Origin: an uncultured Candidatus Melainabacteria bacterium | GTDB taxonomy: Bacteria > Cyanobacteriota > Vampirovibrionia > Gastranaerophilales > Gastranaerophilaceae | DNA: 64,000 bases | Assembly: GCA_934700335.1 (NCBI GenBank) | Contig: CAKUXM010000002.1 | Span: 174,685-238,684 of the forward strand | Direction of reading: 5' to 3' | Part shown: piece by piece, positions 17,872 to 26,007 of the stretch | Layout: the number at the start of each line of letters is the position of its first letter | Numbering within the stretch: the stretch's first letter is position 1 | Program-made: the position numbers and the translations under genes | Notes under the pieces: generated by a model | Told to the model about the DNA's origin: nothing | The model's input: the letters and a program-made list of their open reading frames with translations, nothing else | Database searches by the model: none

Positions 17872-18134
17872 GACTTTTTTCTCCTTTTTATAATGTATTA
17901 CTATTTATATCTGTCTGCGAATAAAGCAAAATATAAAATTAAGTACATAAAGTTCTTAAATTTACATTAGCAATTCTAATTAGAGTTTTACTCAATTTGG
18001 ACTTTTTGACTAATTCAATATTTTGCTTATTCGCTTTTTGTGTTTCCTTTCTTTCCGGTGAATTCATGCTAAACAACCTGTCTAGCATGATTTTCACTTT
18101 TAATATTATCTTGTAAATTTTAGATACTATATTA
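17872..18134. other. 263-nt gap between paralogues 1 and 2
   Basis: It contains an inverted repeat CATGCTA-N11-TAGCATG (18065-18089), possibly an operator or processing hairpin. A 42-codon reading frame starts at its left arm on the minus strand (MNSPERKETQKAN, very basic). It has no clear ribosome site and I do not call it a gene. Confidence 0.4.
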
Positions 18135-19568
18135 CTAACCATTAAATGTCTTGAATGTATCTTCAACGTTTTTAGTAATAACTTTCTTAACGGCTTCCAT
18201 TTCTGTTTGAAGAGCGTTATGTTCTGTATCTAATTGTTTCAATCTCAATTCAAGAGTTCTATCTTGTTGTTGAATGATTGATGTTTTCGCATTGATATCA
18301 GCATTTTTCTTGTTATACACTTGTGTATCATAATAGTACTGATTCATTGCTTGATTGTATGCTTCTTCATTTGTAGCTGTTTCTGTTTGTAAATTAAAAG
18401 CTGTGCTGTAATTTTTTAATTTAACAGATTTAAAACGACCAGTACCAGAAGCATCGTCCATTAATGCTCTTGAAGTCATAACTTTTTCTTCTTTTTGTTG
18501 CATTGTGTAATATTGCTTTAATGGATCTTGCTTATCGATAGCACTTACTTCGGTAAAGTTATTTTCTGCAAATGATTTTCTTGAAGCTTCTATTTCTGTT
18601 TTTGTTGCATAATACACAGTACCATTTTTAGTGTAAGTATAAATTTGACCTATTGCATCATTCCAAGTTGTATCATTTGGATATTGCGAAACTGTACCAT
18701 TATATGCAGCCTCAATTGCAGCAGCCATTGTTGTACCTGGATTATCTTGTGCAATTTTCAATAATGCAGCTGCCAAGTTTGGATCTTTTTGAACATCTGC
18801 AACTTTTAACGCTGTTGCTTTTGAGTTACCTACATAATAATTACTTGCTGTTGTACCCGGATTACGATACAAATTGCTGAAAGAATTTGCCAATAATGCT
18901 GCTTCTGACGTTGCACTTGTATAATAAGTTTTACCATTGATAGTATATTTACCAACTGAAGTTTGACCTTTTGGAACAACACCTTTTTTACAAAGAGCTT
19001 CCCATTCCTCATCTTTTTGAGAGACTGTTGTAAAATCAATACTATCAACAGCCGTTCCACCCAAAGAACTCCATTCTTCCGGAGCTGAACCATCTTTTAA
19101 ATACTCTAAAGTGTATTTACCATCCGCAGCTTTTGTTATACGCGCATTAGAATACTTTGTAACGGTACCAGTACCTGGTTCAGTCGATGTTCTAGGTAAA
19201 TCATCTGAAATATAATAATTAACATCTGCATGCACTTGAGGGTTTGTATTTGCAACCTCAATACCATTTACTGTGTCTTCGTAGTAACGGTATTTTACTG
19301 TATAATTGTAACCGTCTTCTTCATCAGAAGGAACCATATCAAAAATTTCATAAGAGTTTTGCCCGTCAGTGAAAGAGTATTGAGTTCTTGTATAATTTGT
19401 TTGGTCTGGAACAGTAGGTACTGACAAGCCCAACATTTGGTTCCAAAGCTCTGCACTTTGGTTTGCTAATGCTGTTCTTGCTTGGTTAATTTGTTGACCT
19501 TGATATTCACAGTTTGTCTTTCTTGCTGCAAGTCCTAAATATCTTGCCTGTGAAGCTGCCATTCCCAT
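18135..19568 (-). CDS. paralogue 2 of the coiled-end/variable-centre family
   Basis: This 477-residue member is the longest of the family. It shares the head MGMAASQARYLGLAARKTN, the LWNQMLGLSVPTVP segment and the tail QQQDRTLELRLKQLDTEHNA with paralogue 1; the two are also close at the DNA level at both ends. The centre (about 120-390) is its own, with repeated small beta-like motifs such as YTINGKTYYTS and YTYTKNGTVYYATK. A similar TVYY/TTYY piece occurs in paralogue 1. It lies 67 nt after paralogue 3 and is probably read from the same promoter. No signal peptide, no membrane helix. Confidence 0.65.
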   Translation of the reverse strand: MGMAASQARYLGLAARKTNCEYQGQQINQARTALANQSAELWNQMLGLSVPTVPDQTNYTRTQYSFTDGQNSYEIFDMVPSDEEDGYNYTVKYRYYEDTVNGIEVANTNPQVHADVNYYISDDLPRTSTEPGTGTVTKYSNARITKAADGKYTLEYLKDGSAPEEWSSLGGTAVDSIDFTTVSQKDEEWEALCKKGVVPKGQTSVGKYTINGKTYYTSATSEAALLANSFSNLYRNPGTTASNYYVGNSKATALKVADVQKDPNLAAALLKIAQDNPGTTMAAAIEAAYNGTVSQYPNDTTWNDAIGQIYTYTKNGTVYYATKTEIEASRKSFAENNFTEVSAIDKQDPLKQYYTMQQKEEKVMTSRALMDDASGTGRFKSVKLKNYSTAFNLQTETATNEEAYNQAMNQYYYDTQVYNKKNADINAKTSIIQQQDRTLELRLKQLDTEHNALQTEMEAVKKVITKNVEDTFKTFNG

Positions 19569-19635
19569 AATATCTGTCCTTTCTCTTTTCTCTCTTTTCT
19601 TTCTGCGTGCTTATTTAATTATTTTTTCTACTATC

Positions 19636-20805
19636 CTATTGATATGTCTTGAACACTTCGTCAACTTTCTTTTCCATAATCTTTTTGATTGTTTCAATTT
19701 CATTTTGGAGTGAAGTTCTTTCTGTATCCAATGTTTTTAACCTTAACTCTAGATGTCTATCTTGTTCTTGAATTTTTTGTCTACTGTTTTCAATTTGATT
19801 TACCCTATCATCATAGGCTTGTTTTTCTTGATTGTACTGAATCATTGCGGCATTATATGCAGTATTATCTGTTGTAGATTCAGCATGTAATGAAAATTCT
19901 GAGTTGCTGAAATCTGCCAATGATATTGAACGATATCTGCCTGTAGAATTTGAATCAACTATTGCATCACAAGTTTTCAAAATTTCTTCTTGTACAAATT
20001 TTGTTGAATATTGTTGTAGTGCTAATTGATTTTCTGTATCTTTTGATGAATTAACAGAAGCTTCCAAATCTTCTATACATGAATATTGAATAGTTCCATT
20101 CTTAGAATATGTGTAAATAGTTTCGCCGTCATTAATAGCTTTTGCGATATTACTATCAGGGAATTGCTCTGCAATTCTTTTTAATGCAGCTTCAACCTCT
20201 ACATCAGTTCTATCAGCTTCTTGTGTCTTTGTCGCACCAACCATAAAACCAGCTTGAGGCAAAGAACCATCTACATATGTTGTATTACCTTGCTCATCAG
20301 TTTTTGCCTTGATAATACCAGCATCTGTCAATGCTTGTTTTGTATCATCATCTAAGTCATCTAAACTTTGAACGATTTGTTTTTCACCGTTAATTGTTAC
20401 AAGATATGCTCCACTCGGTAATTTTTGAATTGTTGTACCTGTTTTTTCATCAGTCGCACCAGTTCTTTGAACTTGTGGGTCTTGATTTTCATAATTCTTA
20501 CCAATAGCAGTATCTTGATAATATTTATAAGTAACTTTTGAATTATATTTTCCGTTTGAATTTGATTTATCAATATCAACGATTTCATAATCGTTGTAGC
20601 CGTCATTAAAGGAGTATTGGTCTGTTGAATAATTAGTAATATCAGGCGCAGTTGGCACCTTCATTTGATAATATTCCTGCCATAGTCTTGAAGCTTCATT
20701 AGATAATGCAGTTCTAGCTTGGTTAATTTGCTGACCTTGCCATTCGGTATTAGTTTTCTTTGAGCCTATTCCTAGCAATCTCGCTTGTGATGAAGCTAAT
20801 CCCAT
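19636..20805 (-). CDS. paralogue 3 of the coiled-end/variable-centre family
   Basis: This is the most divergent long member (389 residues). The head MGLASSQARLLGIGSKKTN and EWQGQQINQARTALSNEA follows the family pattern, and the tail IQEQDRHLELRLKTLDTERT ends EVFKTYQ. The central part contains GQTxTYSKNGTIQYS-like and INGEKQIVQ motifs that echo those in the other copies. It is the first gene of the three in transcription order. An exact HLR1-type direct repeat lies 102 nt upstream of its start, so it probably leads the regulated unit. Confidence 0.65.
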   Translation of the reverse strand: MGLASSQARLLGIGSKKTNTEWQGQQINQARTALSNEASRLWQEYYQMKVPTAPDITNYSTDQYSFNDGYNDYEIVDIDKSNSNGKYNSKVTYKYYQDTAIGKNYENQDPQVQRTGATDEKTGTTIQKLPSGAYLVTINGEKQIVQSLDDLDDDTKQALTDAGIIKAKTDEQGNTTYVDGSLPQAGFMVGATKTQEADRTDVEVEAALKRIAEQFPDSNIAKAINDGETIYTYSKNGTIQYSCIEDLEASVNSSKDTENQLALQQYSTKFVQEEILKTCDAIVDSNSTGRYRSISLADFSNSEFSLHAESTTDNTAYNAAMIQYNQEKQAYDDRVNQIENSRQKIQEQDRHLELRLKTLDTERTSLQNEIETIKKIMEKKVDEVFKTYQ

Positions 20806-20906
20806 TGCTTTTATCCTTTCTGTTCAACTATCTTATTTTTCTTTTAATTCTTTTTTATGCAAAGTCAACATGTCGACTTCTACATGTAATCTAATATTAC
20901 GTCATG

Positions 20907-20924
20907 TTTACATAAATTTACATA
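20907..20924. promoter_or_regulatory. HLR1-type direct repeat (possible RpaB site)
   Basis: TTTACATA-aa-TTTACATA on the plus strand, an exact match to the cyanobacterial HLR1 consensus (G/T)TTACA(T/A)(T/A)N2(G/T)TTACA(T/A)(T/A). It lies 102 nt upstream of paralogue 3, among ACATGT words. Confidence 0.55.
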
Positions 20925-20991
20925 CAAATATCGTAAATATCCTCTACATAGTTTAGCTATTTTTTATTCATTTCATCTATATGTAGGAAAT

Positions 20992-21030
20992 TGGTGAGTG
21001 GGTATTAGTGAATAGTGAGTTGTGAGTAGA
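20992..21030. repeat. degenerate gtgagtag short repeat
   Basis: Units gtgagtgg, ttagtgaatag, gtgagttg and gtgagtag directly precede the TGTCATT element, the same order as at 9024-9272. Confidence 0.65.
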
Positions 21031-21034
21031 AAAT

Positions 21035-21330
21035 TGTCATTGCGAGCGAATTTTCAATAGGGCGATGTGTGAGCGGAGGCGAACCAAGTCCGTAAGGTAG
21101 AGCGGGACGTTACTCCCGCGACAACCCGAATAATCCAAGACAACGAAGTGAAGCAATCCAAGCGCGAGTGAGCAGAGGGCGAAGACTTGAAAATTTTGAA
21201 AAATAAAATTTTGAAAAATTTTCAATCGAAGACCCGTTTAATGCGAACGAGCAAGATGATATGGAATCTGAGGTTGACAAATGGACAAATGCGTTTGTTG
21301 GTCAGATTCTGAGTCAAGCTCAGAATGACA
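21035..21330. repeat. dispersed element with TGTCATT/AATGACA ends, copy 3
   Basis: A 296-nt element with the same inverted ends as 9068-9272 and, like copy 1, followed by CACAAAAGGTATG. The interior differs: it begins TGTCATTGCGAGCGAA and includes AGTGAAGCAATCC-type sequence, resembling the TCATTGCGAGCGA repeats common in many bacterial intergenic regions. The last ~80 nt (GGAATCTGAGGTT to TCAGATTCTGA) match copies 1 and 2 again. Confidence 0.65.
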
Positions 21331-21808
21331 CAAAAGGTATGGCAAATAAAAATTAATCAAAGCCTATTGGAATGAATTAGATTGACTTATTGAAATATTG
21401 TCAAGAACTTGTCTGTTTGAACGAAGTGAGTTACAAGTTCTTTAATTGAAATTTAGTCAATCTTATGAATGTAAATCGGCTTTGAGAGTTTCTTTGCTCC
21501 ACGTTGCTTGGTTGTTCGCATTAAACGTGCCTACGATTTACTGTTTTGCAAACTTTGTTTGCTTAAAACAGTAAAGTCTTCGCACTATGCTCACAATCCG
21601 CTTCTTTGCGGTCAAAGAAATGTGGAAAATAAGATTTATTTAATAATTCAAAACTGGTCAGACCCTGTGGAGAAACCAGACATTTTTCACGAAATCAGAG
21701 ATTTCGGAAAAAGCAGTCAAACAAGTTCAGAGTAACATAAAAAATCGCAACAAAGTTATTTTAACTTTTTAAAGTTCAAGAACACATTGTTACAAAAACT
21801 ATGTATTC

Positions 21809-21836
21809 TTGACTTTAATTCTATTTAGGCTATGCT
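21809..21836 (+). promoter_or_regulatory. promoter of the acyl-CoA synthetase gene
   Basis: TTGACT (21809-21814) and TATGCT (21831-21836) with a 16-bp spacer, about 41 nt before the ATG. AAAGGAT is the ribosome site. Confidence 0.55.
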
Positions 21837-21877
21837 TTAATTACGGATAGTTGTCTTTATAGTGAAAAGGATAAAAA

Positions 21878-23551
21878 ATGAAATATAGATCAAATAACGT
21901 CTTACTATTATTAGAAGACAAAACAGATGATTACCAAGACAGAGTTGCCTTAGGTATCAAAACAGCTCTTGGCTGGAAAGAATTTACATACAAAGGTTTA
22001 GGACTTTTATCAAGAAAGTTAGGTAGTTATCTAATTAACGACCTTCAAATACAAAAAAATGACAGAGTTGCCATTCTTTCTGAATCTAAACCAGAATATG
22101 GAGCATGCGTTTTTGCATCTATTCTTTCTGGTGCAACTACTGTTCCTCTTGATATTAAATTAACTAAATATGAACTCATCTCAATCTTAACAGATTGCCA
22201 ACCTAGAGTTCTTTTAGTTTCTCAAACTTATATTGAAAAAGCTTTAGAAATTCAAAAAGAAGTACCTTCAATTGAATACGTAATCGTTATGGACGAGCCA
22301 AGCTATAACATGACTCTTCCAAGTTTATACACCATAAACTCAACTCCTAATTGTAAATGGCGTCATAGAAGTTCTAAATCAACTGCATTCATTATTTATA
22401 CATCAGGTACAACTGGAAATCCTAAAGGAGTTGAAATCTCTTTCAGAAACATGCTTGCTCAATTGAACGCTTTAAGCACTGTTGTTCCTGAATTCATTCC
22501 AGATGGAGAAAACACAAAGATTTTGTCAATCTTACCGATGAACCACTTATTTGAATTAACAGTAGGATTTTCAACATTCCTACTTTTAGGTACATCAGTA
22601 TATTATACTCAATCGTTAAAACCAAAAGACATTTTAATGATTATGAGAGAAAAACAAGTTCAATTCATGGTTGTTGTTCCTGCTTTCTTAAAATTATTGA
22701 AAGCCGGTATCGAAAACGAAATTCATAATAATCCTGTTGCAAGAAAAGTTTTCCCTATCATGTATAATATTGCCAGATTTATTCCGTCATTTAGAATTAA
22801 GAAAATGATTTTCAAGAAAATACATGACAACTTTGGCGGACAATTCAGAGGTTGTATCTCTGGTGGTGCACCAATAGATAAACACGTTGCAAATTTCTTT
22901 GAAACAATTGGTATCAAAGTTTATGCAGGTTATGGCTTATCAGAAACAAGTCCTGTTGTATCTGTAAACTATGACAAGCGTAAAGATTACACATCGGTTG
23001 GTAAACCATTACCAGGGTTTGAATGTAGAATTGACCCAGAAACTGGCGAAATTCAACTAAAAGGTCCTTCTGTAATGAAAGGTTATCACAATCAACCTGA
23101 ACTTACTGCAGAAACTATCGATTCAGACGGTTGGTTACATACAGGTGATATTGGACATTTAGACAAAGACGGTCATATCCATATCACTGGTAGAATTAAG
23201 AACATGATTGTTCTTTCTGGTGGTAAAAAAGTATTCCCAGAAGAAGTTGAAGCTGTTCTTGAAGCAAGTAACAACTTTGCAGAAGTTTGCGTAATGGGTT
23301 CTTCACGTGTTGGCGGTACAAAGAGCGGTACAGAAGAAATCGTTGCAGTAGTTGTTCCTAAAGATAACTTTGCTAAGGACAAATCTGATGAAGAATTAAA
23401 TAAACTTATCAGAGACGAAGTTAAACAATTATCTTCTCATCTTGCTCCTTACAAAAGACCTGTAAATATAGTTGTTTCTAAACAAGAACTCCCTAAAACA
23501 ACTACAAGAAAAGTTAAACGTAGAGAAGTAAAAGAATTATTAAATATTTAA
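21878..23551 (+). CDS. AMP-forming long-chain acyl-CoA/acyl-ACP synthetase family enzyme
   Basis: This enzyme activates a carboxylic acid, most likely a long-chain fatty acid, to an acyl-AMP and then a thioester. It shows the adenylate-forming signature YTSGTTGNPKGVEISF (about residues 166-181). GYGLSETSPVVS, LHTGDIGHLDKDG and the hinge GRIKNMIVLSGGKKVFPEEVE follow, and a late lysine-rich end (TTRKVKRREV) supplies the catalytic lysine region. The length of 557 is normal for FadD-type proteins. It stands alone, with its own promoter and terminator, between repeat DNA and a convergent porin-like gene. The precise acid is unknown. Confidence 0.88.
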   Translation: MKYRSNNVLLLLEDKTDDYQDRVALGIKTALGWKEFTYKGLGLLSRKLGSYLINDLQIQKNDRVAILSESKPEYGACVFASILSGATTVPLDIKLTKYELISILTDCQPRVLLVSQTYIEKALEIQKEVPSIEYVIVMDEPSYNMTLPSLYTINSTPNCKWRHRSSKSTAFIIYTSGTTGNPKGVEISFRNMLAQLNALSTVVPEFIPDGENTKILSILPMNHLFELTVGFSTFLLLGTSVYYTQSLKPKDILMIMREKQVQFMVVVPAFLKLLKAGIENEIHNNPVARKVFPIMYNIARFIPSFRIKKMIFKKIHDNFGGQFRGCISGGAPIDKHVANFFETIGIKVYAGYGLSETSPVVSVNYDKRKDYTSVGKPLPGFECRIDPETGEIQLKGPSVMKGYHNQPELTAETIDSDGWLHTGDIGHLDKDGHIHITGRIKNMIVLSGGKKVFPEEVEAVLEASNNFAEVCVMGSSRVGGTKSGTEEIVAVVVPKDNFAKDKSDEELNKLIRDEVKQLSSHLAPYKRPVNIVVSKQELPKTTTRKVKRREVKELLNI

Positions 23552-23572
23552 TAATCATAAAAACATAGCAAT

Positions 23573-23607
23573 AAAAAAGAAGTGGTTTTAAAATCACTTC
23601 TTTTTTT
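23573..23607. terminator. bidirectional terminator
   Basis: Hairpin AGAAGTGGTTTT / AAAATCACTTCT with A6 and T7 flanks, between the synthetase gene and the convergent porin-like gene. Confidence 0.85.
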
Positions 23608-23608
23608 A

Positions 23609-24967
23609 TTAGAAAATAAATTGTGTACCAACTAAAAGTTTACTTCCTGTTTGATGAGCATGATTATCGTAATAAACATAGTTTATCATTAATTTTAAAG
23701 CATCACCCTTAAGTCTATAATTTATACCAGCAGTATATTCTTTTAATGGTTTACATGAAATATCCTTATTTGGAGTAAATTGGTCATATCGTGCCAAGAG
23801 TTCAATTTTATTAGACAATCTATAATATAATGTAGTATAAAAACCATCTGCTTTTAAATTCGAAGAATGTAAACTTCTCCCATTGTAGCCATCGGCAAGC
23901 ATATATTCAAAATTCCATTTGAATTTTTTATATTTATATGTCGCATTAAATCCAATATTTTTGTAATAATTATCACGATTTCCTACATTAAAACTTGTTC
24001 CAACAATCAATTTTCCATATTTTCCATTTGTTTTTGACAACGGTTTAAAATTTATATTACCAACAAATTCAGCACCTGGAAAAAAATCATGGAAAAATCT
24101 ATCCGATGAAAATACACCAATATCATAATCTACCAATGAATATGAACCAATAACTTTAGCACCTATTGCTCTTGCGTTTGAAAAAGTTCTTGAAATTTGA
24201 GCTTTGTTAATAAATGGTTGCAAATACCCTGACATACCACCCTCATAACCATTTGCTGTTCGGGTGTGTCCTATTCTTATTTTGTTATTCTTTCCCGCCT
24301 TGATAGTAATGAAGTTATCTAAAATCATCGCATTCCAATAAGGAACATCTTTTACTGGAACAAAGTTAAAAGAAAATCTGTAATCAATCGGCAAGTCACG
24401 AACTTTACCGACAATGCCGGCTTCACCCATAAATGTAGTGTCATTCGTATGATAATGTTCTGCATCCATAAAATTAAATTTAAAATCACCACGATATGCA
24501 CCATACACTAACACATCTTCGATTAGTCCTGTTTCAAACTCATGGTATAAACGTTCACCAAATAAAGTTGGGTCAAAAGGCAATATTGGATGTTTTTTAC
24601 TTACACTCAATTTAACATTTGGATACTCTTTAAAAGCATTTTCAACTTTTTGTGGCAAGGTTTCACTTTTTTCTATATCTTCTTCTAAATAAACCTCTTC
24701 TTTGTGATCAGGGTCATCAATTCTATAATCAGGTAAAAATTCAGGATAATGAGCATCGTCGACTTCTTCTTTCAAAGTGTCATCATCAATTCTAAAATCA
24801 GGAAGAAACCCTCTACTATCTTTTTTCCCTTCAGATTGTTCAACAAGAGCTAAGACATTTTCACGAAAACTCGTATCCAGCGCAACAGGTTCTAACTTTT
24901 CTGCCATGACAGGAGAATTAGAACACATTCCCAAAATAAATAGTAAAATTGATAAACACTTCTTCAT
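23609..24967 (-). CDS. porin-like outer-membrane beta-barrel protein
   Basis: From the ATG at 24967 the protein has 452 residues and a signal peptide (MKKCLSILLFILGMCSNSPV, cleavage near MAEK). Seven upstream codons to 24988 would put charged and polar residues before it and are unlikely. Residues about 35-75 repeat a short motif: FLPDFRIDD, then FLPDYRIDD, each followed by acidic KEEV. From about 110 on, alternating aromatic and polar residues (e.g. YKKFKWNFEYMLADGYNGRS, then ELLARYDQFTP) and a terminal phenylalanine (GTQFIF) are typical of outer-membrane barrels, here resembling phosphate-selective-porin-like proteins. The acidic repeat may bind calcium or the cell wall. Confidence 0.7.
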   Translation of the reverse strand: MKKCLSILLFILGMCSNSPVMAEKLEPVALDTSFRENVLALVEQSEGKKDSRGFLPDFRIDDDTLKEEVDDAHYPEFLPDYRIDDPDHKEEVYLEEDIEKSETLPQKVENAFKEYPNVKLSVSKKHPILPFDPTLFGERLYHEFETGLIEDVLVYGAYRGDFKFNFMDAEHYHTNDTTFMGEAGIVGKVRDLPIDYRFSFNFVPVKDVPYWNAMILDNFITIKAGKNNKIRIGHTRTANGYEGGMSGYLQPFINKAQISRTFSNARAIGAKVIGSYSLVDYDIGVFSSDRFFHDFFPGAEFVGNINFKPLSKTNGKYGKLIVGTSFNVGNRDNYYKNIGFNATYKYKKFKWNFEYMLADGYNGRSLHSSNLKADGFYTTLYYRLSNKIELLARYDQFTPNKDISCKPLKEYTAGINYRLKGDALKLMINYVYYDNHAHQTGSKLLVGTQFIF

Positions 24968-25087
24968 ATTATTTGACCATAATATCATATTAAAATGATA
25001 AAAACTAAGTACATTTGGACTAGATTTTATAAAAAAAAGAAAACACTTGACGAAAGAATATATTTAATATAAACTATTCATGACCTT

Positions 25088-25163
25088 CGGGATGTAGCGC
25101 AGCTGGTAGCGCACCTTGCTTGGGACGAGGGGGTCGCACGTTCGAACCGTGTCATCCCGACCA
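25088..25163 (+). tRNA. tRNA-Pro (UGG)
   Basis: A full 76-nt cloverleaf. The acceptor stem is CGGGATG/CATCCCG with discriminator A and an encoded CCA. The D arm is GCGCAGCTGGTAGCGC. The anticodon stem is CCTTG/CGAGG (one G-T pair) with loop CTTGGGA, anticodon TGG. The T arm is GCACG-TTCGAAC-CGTGT. Its last 12 nt and the terminator are repeated 173 bp downstream. Confidence 0.97.
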
Positions 25164-25394
25164 TTAAAAAAAGGACTTCTTTTAGAAGTCCTTTTTTATT
25201 GCAAAGTTTTTGGCACACGGTACCCGTGGCAAAATTCTAAATATTCTTTATTCGCTTTGCTCACAGAATATTTGAACTTTGCATTCGCTCCCGTACGGCT
25301 CGTTCCTCGCCTACGGTAAGCCTATCATCCCGACCATTAAAAAAAGGACTTCTTTTTGAAGTCCTTTTTTATTGCAAAGTTTTTGGCACACGGT
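25152..25394 (+). repeat. tandem repeat built on the tRNA-Pro 3' end (173-bp period)
   Basis: The first unit (25152-25324) starts with TCATCCCGACCA, the last 12 nt of tRNA-Pro. It includes ATTAAAAAAAGGACTTCTTTT (terminator; hairpin at 25173), then GCAAAGTTTTTGGCACACGGT and a spacer. The second unit restarts at 25325 with the same tRNA end, the terminator (one base differs in the loop) and GCAAAGTTTTTGGCACACGGT, and fades at about 25394. Confidence 0.85.
25166..25200 (+). terminator. terminator of tRNA-Pro
   Basis: Hairpin AAGGACTTCT / AGAAGTCCTT with a T6 run, 3 nt after the tRNA CCA. A second copy is at 25339-25373 inside the repeat. Confidence 0.85.
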
Positions 25395-25500
25395 TACACC
25401 GTAACAAATATTTTTTGTAAATTATTCCCGAATTATTTTTACATTTAACTCATAAATAAATTTTTGCTCTTGTAACTATGACCTAGAGCTAATTTTAGCT

Positions 25501-25543
25501 GTCAAGTCCGTAAAAATACTTACGTACAAATACGGACTTTAAA
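25501..25543. repeat. hairpin element GTCAAGTCCGTA, copy 1
   Basis: Perfect 9-bp arms AAGTCCGTA (25504-25512) and TACGGACTT (25531-25539). The left 24 nt match, with one change, the reverse complement of the element at 46804-46857. There is no T run typical of a terminator. It lies beside a small-membrane-protein gene and a lipase-like effector candidate. Confidence 0.7.
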
Positions 25544-25604
25544 AATTTTCAAAATTCGTCATAATAAAAAAGTCTTAAACAAGAAAGGAGTACAAAATAA
25601 ATTG

Positions 25605-25964
25605 CTAAATGAAAAGCATTATAACAAAGTATAAATGTAAAAGGATTAAAATTAAAAATGAAGCAAAACCCAGAATTTGAAACCAAAATATAAATTTTGA
25701 GTTTAAAAATTTTTCACTTTTTATTCTTATGTTATGTATTTCCTCAAAAATGTAAATTATTAGAGCTACAAAAGAAGCAATATAAAAGATACCTAGCAAT
25801 AAAGATAGATTAAGTATAATAGCAAAACCTACACACGCTGAACCTTTACAACAACTAAAATAGGCATAAGGCAAAATAAAGAGAACAATTAAACTAAATA
25901 TAGCTACTATGTTAAAGCTATATTTACTTCTAAATGTTGCGTTTTGAAATTTATCTAAAAACAT
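25605..25964 (-). CDS. small membrane protein, three helices
   Basis: Not recognised. Of 119 residues, about 17-35, 44-70 and 92-119 are hydrophobic. A CCKGSAC cysteine cluster lies between the first two helices. It is divergent from the lipase-like gene (43 nt between starts) and is flanked by the hairpin element. A membrane immunity protein for the neighbour is possible, but nothing in the sequence proves it. Confidence 0.55.
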   Translation of the reverse strand: MFLDKFQNATFRSKYSFNIVAIFSLIVLFILPYAYFSCCKGSACVGFAIILNLSLLLGIFYIASFVALIIYIFEEIHNIRIKSEKFLNSKFIFWFQILGFASFLILILLHLYFVIMLFI

Positions 25965-26007
25965 AAAAGTATATTACACAAAACAAGAAAGGAGAACAAT
26001 AAAATTC

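Larger units (their letters stand above)
20806..21877. other. 1.07-kb non-coding stretch
   Basis: No real gene. It contains an HLR1 site, a gtgagtag tract, and a TGTCATT...AATGACA element with many GCGAGCG / AAGCGAAGC-type structured words. About 400 nt follow with imperfect inverted repeats such as TTTACTGTTTTGCAAAC / GTTTGCTTAAAACAGTAAA (near 21536-21576). The fadD promoter is at the right end. A 75-codon frame at 21508-21735 runs through these repeats and is judged accidental. Confidence 0.65.

Noticed and set aside
17939..18166. Frame of 75 codons between paralogues 1 and 2
   Set aside because: The first part overlaps the end of paralogue 2; the remaining basic 42 codons lack a ribosome site. 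Kept only as a remark.
21508..21735. 75-codon plus-strand frame
   Set aside because: It runs through inverted repeats in a non-coding stretch, has no ribosome site and no recognisable protein features.
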